NCBI RefSeq assembly: GCF_004340665.1
Contig: NZ_SLWO01000001.1
Span: forward strand, 842,553-906,552
Direction of reading: 5' to 3'
Source of the DNA: Pedobacter psychrotolerans
GTDB lineage: Bacteria > Bacteroidota > Bacteroidia > Sphingobacteriales > Sphingobacteriaceae
Length of the DNA stretch: 64,000 nt
Positions within the stretch are counted from its first letter, which is position 1; each line of letters begins with the position of its first letter. The translations under genes and the position numbers were made by a program. The notes beneath the pieces were generated by a model. It ran no database searches. It saw only the letters and a program-made list of their open reading frames with translations, and was not told the origin of the DNA. Below, one piece after another: positions 62,401-64,000 of this stretch.

Positions 62401-63372
62401 AATGTAAAATTCATTATTGCTGGAGATCCTAAACAAATTCCTCCGGTAGTAGATGTAAATGATAAAGAATTGGAAGAGTTGGATATTCAGGATGAAAATG
62501 TTTATTCAATGATGAATATTAGAAGTTTTAATGAAAACGAGCAATTATTGAGAAGTGGTGATTCTATTCAAAATTTGAATATTCAATATAGAAGCGTAGG
62601 TAAAATTGGTCAGCTATTCAGTGAACTATCATATGGGGGTCTACTGCAACATCATAGGGAAAATATAGGAAATAAACCTAAGATGTTACCACCTGAACTT
62701 CAGAACTTGATAAGCAATAATGTTCTGTTTATTGATATTCCTTTGAATAACGAAGATTCCGTTTTTAAGATTAGGCAATTATTCTATAGCTCATATCACA
62801 TATACAGTGCTATTTTGGTAAGTGAAATTGTCAAATTTTTTGATACTGCACTTGCTGGAGATGAATCATGGTCAATTGGACTTATTGCTCCTTATAAAGC
62901 TCAAGCTGTTATGATGAATAAACTTATCGCCTCTTTCGGTATCTCTGAAAAAGTAAAAATTTATGCAGATACGGTTCATGGTTTTCAGGGGGATGAGTGT
63001 GATCTAGTGTTTTTTATTTCTAATCCAAATAATTACTATTATACGGGTCATCCCAAGAGCTTATTATCAAAGGAGTATATCTACAACGTAGCAATCAGCC
63101 GCGCTAGAGACTACTTAATAGTATTACATCCATTTTCTACCATTTCTAATAATACATTCATTAATAGAATTACTAATAGTTATCATAACAGCTTTGGAAC
63201 TGCCGTTGTAAAACAATCCTCTGAGATTGAAACTATGCTTTTCAGAAACAAGAATTTTATTTACGAAAATAGTTATATAACAGGTCATGATCCTATTAAC
63301 GTTTTCGGACAGTTGGAGAAGAAATATTTCATAAAAGCTAACCCAGGTGCAGTTGACATTCAATTAAGATAA
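56434..63372 (+). CDS. Giant HSP90/sacsin-like GHKL ATPase - SF1 helicase fusion, 2312 aa
   Basis: Residues about 70-160 form a GHKL ATPase: the N box VYEFLQNSVDAG (Glu83, Asn87, Asp90), a divergent G1 box VANNGKMF (115-118, Asn where Asp is usual) and the G2 box GKFGIGFKLAHRL. About 1650 residues of unassigned, mostly helical sacsin-like sequence follow. The C-terminal 490 residues are an SF1 helicase of the Upf1/DNA2 kind: Walker A GPPGTGKTTS (1827-1834), DEAS (1967-1970), AGDPKQIPPV (about 1996), QYRS, APYKAQA, HGFQGDE (about 2182) and AISRARDY (about 2220). It is the last gene of the defence operon. Similar pairings occur in suspected antiphage loci; the role here is inferred from context. 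Confidence 0.88.
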   Translation: MKIKNIQQYRSFYKNEVRRLRLDDRNENFIGNFLNQPNSNEVEFGWFEIYHGDKEGYGKAEAGIENFLQSFLDMAKDGQAVYEFLQNSVDAGSTHYAMFWGQDEIDGNHYLLVANNGKMFNLDSVRSILNVGSSTKSNDSHTIGKFGIGFKLAHRLVGKDNGLQELINEHSGPILFSWKNYEIEQLASGDAAEPVKFSYNAKANRNFEMADDYPWLFKILITCFPCLPENNSVEELPKMANGQLAEVNPFSSEEYKVLSRWVKKHQHILDKDTYNEGALFFIKLGKGKEEELAEVNLEEGVKFAIAILKETASYEERKEKLLHTVQLNDNAPITYPELEYIKLKISKEIDKDTYAYIRFGVENYHDLNNEQRRKVADEADIEVLFGFRKHNEIGEYFKGAPNLYLYFPLSEEVHNFNYILHSNAFYKGSSRTFLHTGNSKEDGINERLLRVLVDKIEEQLKKLSQSENPDDKSLLLHFYASLLTSGKSTNQARLWIETPYVDPVNELLKQYIPVCNNSTINSFRTVADNRTVFIKKTGIDIDPDAWRLQDVHWFYWNENDADIYLRAKEKLEIENYTIFDLLENAEIETKVNNWLDGNEDRIKLILKEISSVTPDKALIDRIKSQLIQLKLFKFSNGETLSLAEFLERENEGYFLLHNSLGGIKEILQKVGLITTELDLTEFEFVEKYRTFLLQSSKHSGYTELTKLFSQSVKDEMLSKLSKDEKLKIFNAFRTLNADNVNERIKELKLFENNLGKSVAFKSLLAPQRDSSWLNIFSISVKEYDDQIKAYLLDDKTAVYEQIIYPYWEDILSQIAKTPKEVNSIVSHIASIFDESSWSEKQQHSLSNHDLILFKEEVVRTKNFFYNSTLVILSEELFSKVQNIAFKIYGLYIPDIILIKHLDETPLSYSSGIANLSIDVKNISIDDINGLLLLCSVCDIDFFEHNTISYDGDNYLINNGSNLIQYSSLDKRIVDYIGKFHQEKFILIPTSIQVKDGAIKMSGTALIGQLIELFQEKTMEQELDLIELVLNERHEDKSRLLSSLTYLRLDASWQEERQNEMYFKLIDAVLEEKIATDDLQAIQHKIIIYNGDQEVNIGGIESAQDAIEVKRGDKSIYLSQSQILSLENSQIINLIQHFHDAALDRNLISSAKADRLFKISSVGITDDLINRFEKVLRSLNLLKDALPITNSHQLAFVLLSNKYAPSELKRFAVKCHNNKWYFLKGGKVILSKENEVYINGSSLLNEQYDDLQSVLSLGDLDVYNFGESEDDIIASRFLFVKGMEPDILNSEEQLLHKLDYLYNGWKGLPPATRDYKKDAEWEDFLGINPRHFVLNGKHIESEILPIDFLEWYNDEKSKKEFLTSIGVFVNDKFLEPLRQFLSRDVEVLPEIIDPLKFNDTILLNILKGLCGAFTTLNNQPVMYDDGKDNFRISILERIITHLIEIDVECPLLVYNDSISFNLVNSSTTKIWQIEDELHSKLKQNDQNNLNHIYSSYCIIKSELLSVQKLNDQTDQFEFKREFIPINIEEHDEPFYHNWSKRHNIILTKQDQLMFRIFDSDEEKREYIGTIVDVGFYIVEEDEWVRIYYTKNIHLEGLKSALEESGNSLAELIGELISRRDTMLASIYNAYNSASIDDVNSEHLKALQEAFREQNLKQERNGLIDNIKGNTKYSHSWFMSYLDYLLTFSGNTTDNNKQKTIRFQSIKRQIVNQLISGKYFLLCGASSYVSEAIEEASDFSLSVTLNNNKRVDVLVEGAQKQGQDLLIFCPKGIPSDLTENLDTIFQAEITFIPQIDLLKELRNAFANKSNLESWDEIKEILPPLHFIYGPPGTGKTTSLCERIIDIKEENPKTKILFLTPTNKAADVLSKKLLIPSKNPNDQVGGKLKKLNDNNEYLTITRIGRPTDPELEDLDAEVYQSSVNNSVLKWADVIAMTIHRLPYTSAFTEELNNEIKLFKLEEHWDYVIFDEASMINLPYLVFAIMAISKFSPNVKFIIAGDPKQIPPVVDVNDKELEELDIQDENVYSMMNIRSFNENEQLLRSGDSIQNLNIQYRSVGKIGQLFSELSYGGLLQHHRENIGNKPKMLPPELQNLISNNVLFIDIPLNNEDSVFKIRQLFYSSYHIYSAILVSEIVKFFDTALAGDESWSIGLIAPYKAQAVMMNKLIASFGISEKVKIYADTVHGFQGDECDLVFFISNPNNYYYTGHPKSLLSKEYIYNVAISRARDYLIVLHPFSTISNNTFINRITNSYHNSFGTAVVKQSSEIETMLFRNKNFIYENSYITGHDPINVFGQLEKKYFIKANPGAVDIQLR

Positions 63373-63859
63373 CCTAGTTAAATAATGACATTATAAAAAA
63401 TTGAACAATATGTTGAATGGCAAAAATTTGATTCGATCCAAGTAATTTTTCAGTACTCGTCTGCGAAAAGGGATACATTTATTCCCTTGTTGCGGACAAG
63501 TACTTTAATTAGTGTCATTATCAGCTAGATATTTAGACTCTGAATGTTACCCAAATTTAAGGGTATCAAAAAAGGTTAAAATAGGTATCAGGTGTTCGAC
63601 TGTGATCTCTCCCAATCTAAATAAAAAGAGGGTTATTATGATTTATGATACCTCTTTCTTACATTTCGAAAAAAAATTACTCTTAATTCAAGGGAAAGAA
63701 TTTCCAAAGAGTATCATTTTCAATATTCATCAAATTGATTGAGAAAAGACTTATATATTTCAGATGATGGCTGGAGTCAAAGATTCTTAGTCTTCTACTC
63801 CATTCAAAGCTTAAGGCCTAGAACATGCCTAAAAGGGGCTGTTCCCGGAGTCGAACCAT
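63373..63859. other. Non-coding stretch at the right island end
   Basis: It contains the long imperfect hairpin at 63453-63503 and no convincing gene. A weak plus-strand frame (63512-63742, GTG start) was not called. Confidence 0.4.
63453..63503. repeat. 21-bp imperfect inverted repeat
   Basis: GTACTCGTCTGCGAAAAGGGA (63453-63473) faces TCCCTTGTTGCGGACAAGTAC (63483-63503) across a 9-base loop, with 17 of 21 positions complementary. It lies between the last operon gene and the tRNA-Leu. It may be a terminator without T tract, a recombination-linked hairpin or an old IS end. Confidence 0.6.
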
Positions 63860-64000
63860 AAAACAAAAAGCCCTGATTTTCATCAAGGCTTTCATTTCGA
63901 TTTTTTTGAAGTACTCGGGGCGGGAATCGAACCCGCACGCCTTTGAAAGCACAGGATTTTAAGTCCTGCGTGTCTACCAGTTCCACCACCCGAGCATTAG
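63860..64000 (-). repeat. Right copy of tRNA-Leu direct repeat
   Basis: This matches 41626-41767 in the same orientation, including the terminator stem, with one T fewer in the spacer. It runs to the end of the window. Confidence 0.9.
63912..63995 (-). tRNA. tRNA-Leu(TAA), right copy
   Basis: This is base-for-base the same 84-base minus-strand tRNA as at 41679-41762, with complete acceptor, D, anticodon (TAA), variable and T arms. Its 3' end faces the island, as expected for a tRNA gene used and restored by integrases. It is probably the intact attachment site. Confidence 0.93.

Noticed and set aside
63512..63742. 76-codon plus-strand frame before the right tRNA
   Set aside because: Only a GTG start, mixed composition and no recognisable domain.
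63840..63865. T-arm-like sequence (GGTTCGACTCCGGGAAC on the minus strand) as a further tRNA
   Set aside because: No anticodon arm or acceptor partner can be folded; at most it is a relic.

Overview
The window reads as chromosome of an AT-rich Bacteroidota bacterium, most likely Pedobacter or a close Sphingobacteriaceae relative. The evidence is Bacteroidota-type -7 boxes (TAnnTTTG) ahead of several genes, weak ribosome binding sites, many lipoprotein lipoboxes, two RND pump operons, a HAD/phosphoribosyltransferase/TerD/TelA stress cluster and Sphingobacteriaceae-style dispersed palindromic repeats. The genus is inferred, not proven.

Layout. 0-0.5 kb: end of a metallo-beta-lactamase-fold gene and a tRNA-Leu(GAG). 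0.5-5 kb: an unknown 451-residue protein, a HicB/HicA-type toxin-antitoxin pair and an XRE regulator with its own repeated operator-like sites; two copies of a hairpin repeat bracket the last two. 5-7.5 kb: a zincin-like lipoprotein, then non-coding DNA holding an apparent IS21-type terminus and a decayed AraC gene. 7.5-10.3 kb: a contractile injection (phage-tail-like) locus reduced to sheath, inner tube, a 24-residue stub of a second tube gene and the C-terminal part of the tape-measure protein. 10.5-24 kb: housekeeping and accessory enzymes and a first RND tripartite pump. 24-29.8 kb: a TerC/HAD/PRTase/TerD/TerD/TelA cluster. 29.8-30.3 kb: alternating palindromic repeats. 30.3-39 kb (minus strand): a second RND pump operon with an AraC regulator, a phosphotransferase and a dienelactone hydrolase. 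39.5-41.5 kb: small proteins and a TPR protein.

41.6-64.0 kb looks like a tRNA-associated island. Two practically identical tRNA-Leu(TAA) genes, each with the same 3' flank and terminator, lie 22 kb apart, and two further partial copies of that 3' flank sit between them at about 43.0 and 44.9 kb. This suggests several rounds of integration at the tRNA. The sub-segments carry gene debris, an HNH-like protein, a Tat-exported Gfo/Idh/MocA oxidoreductase and, from 47.4 to 63.4 kb, one dense co-directional defence operon: AbiEi/AbiEii, a type I specificity gene broken by one in-frame TGA, a RecF/PtuA-like ATPase and a PtuB-like HNH protein, the type I methylase HsdM, a protein with a PD-(D/E)XK motif, and a 2312-residue fusion of an HSP90/sacsin-like GHKL ATPase with an SF1 helicase.

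No HsdR is present. The most interesting hypothesis is that the last two proteins, or the ATPase/HNH pair, replace HsdR as the effector of a methylation-guided defence system. No integrase, CRISPR array or rRNA was seen.
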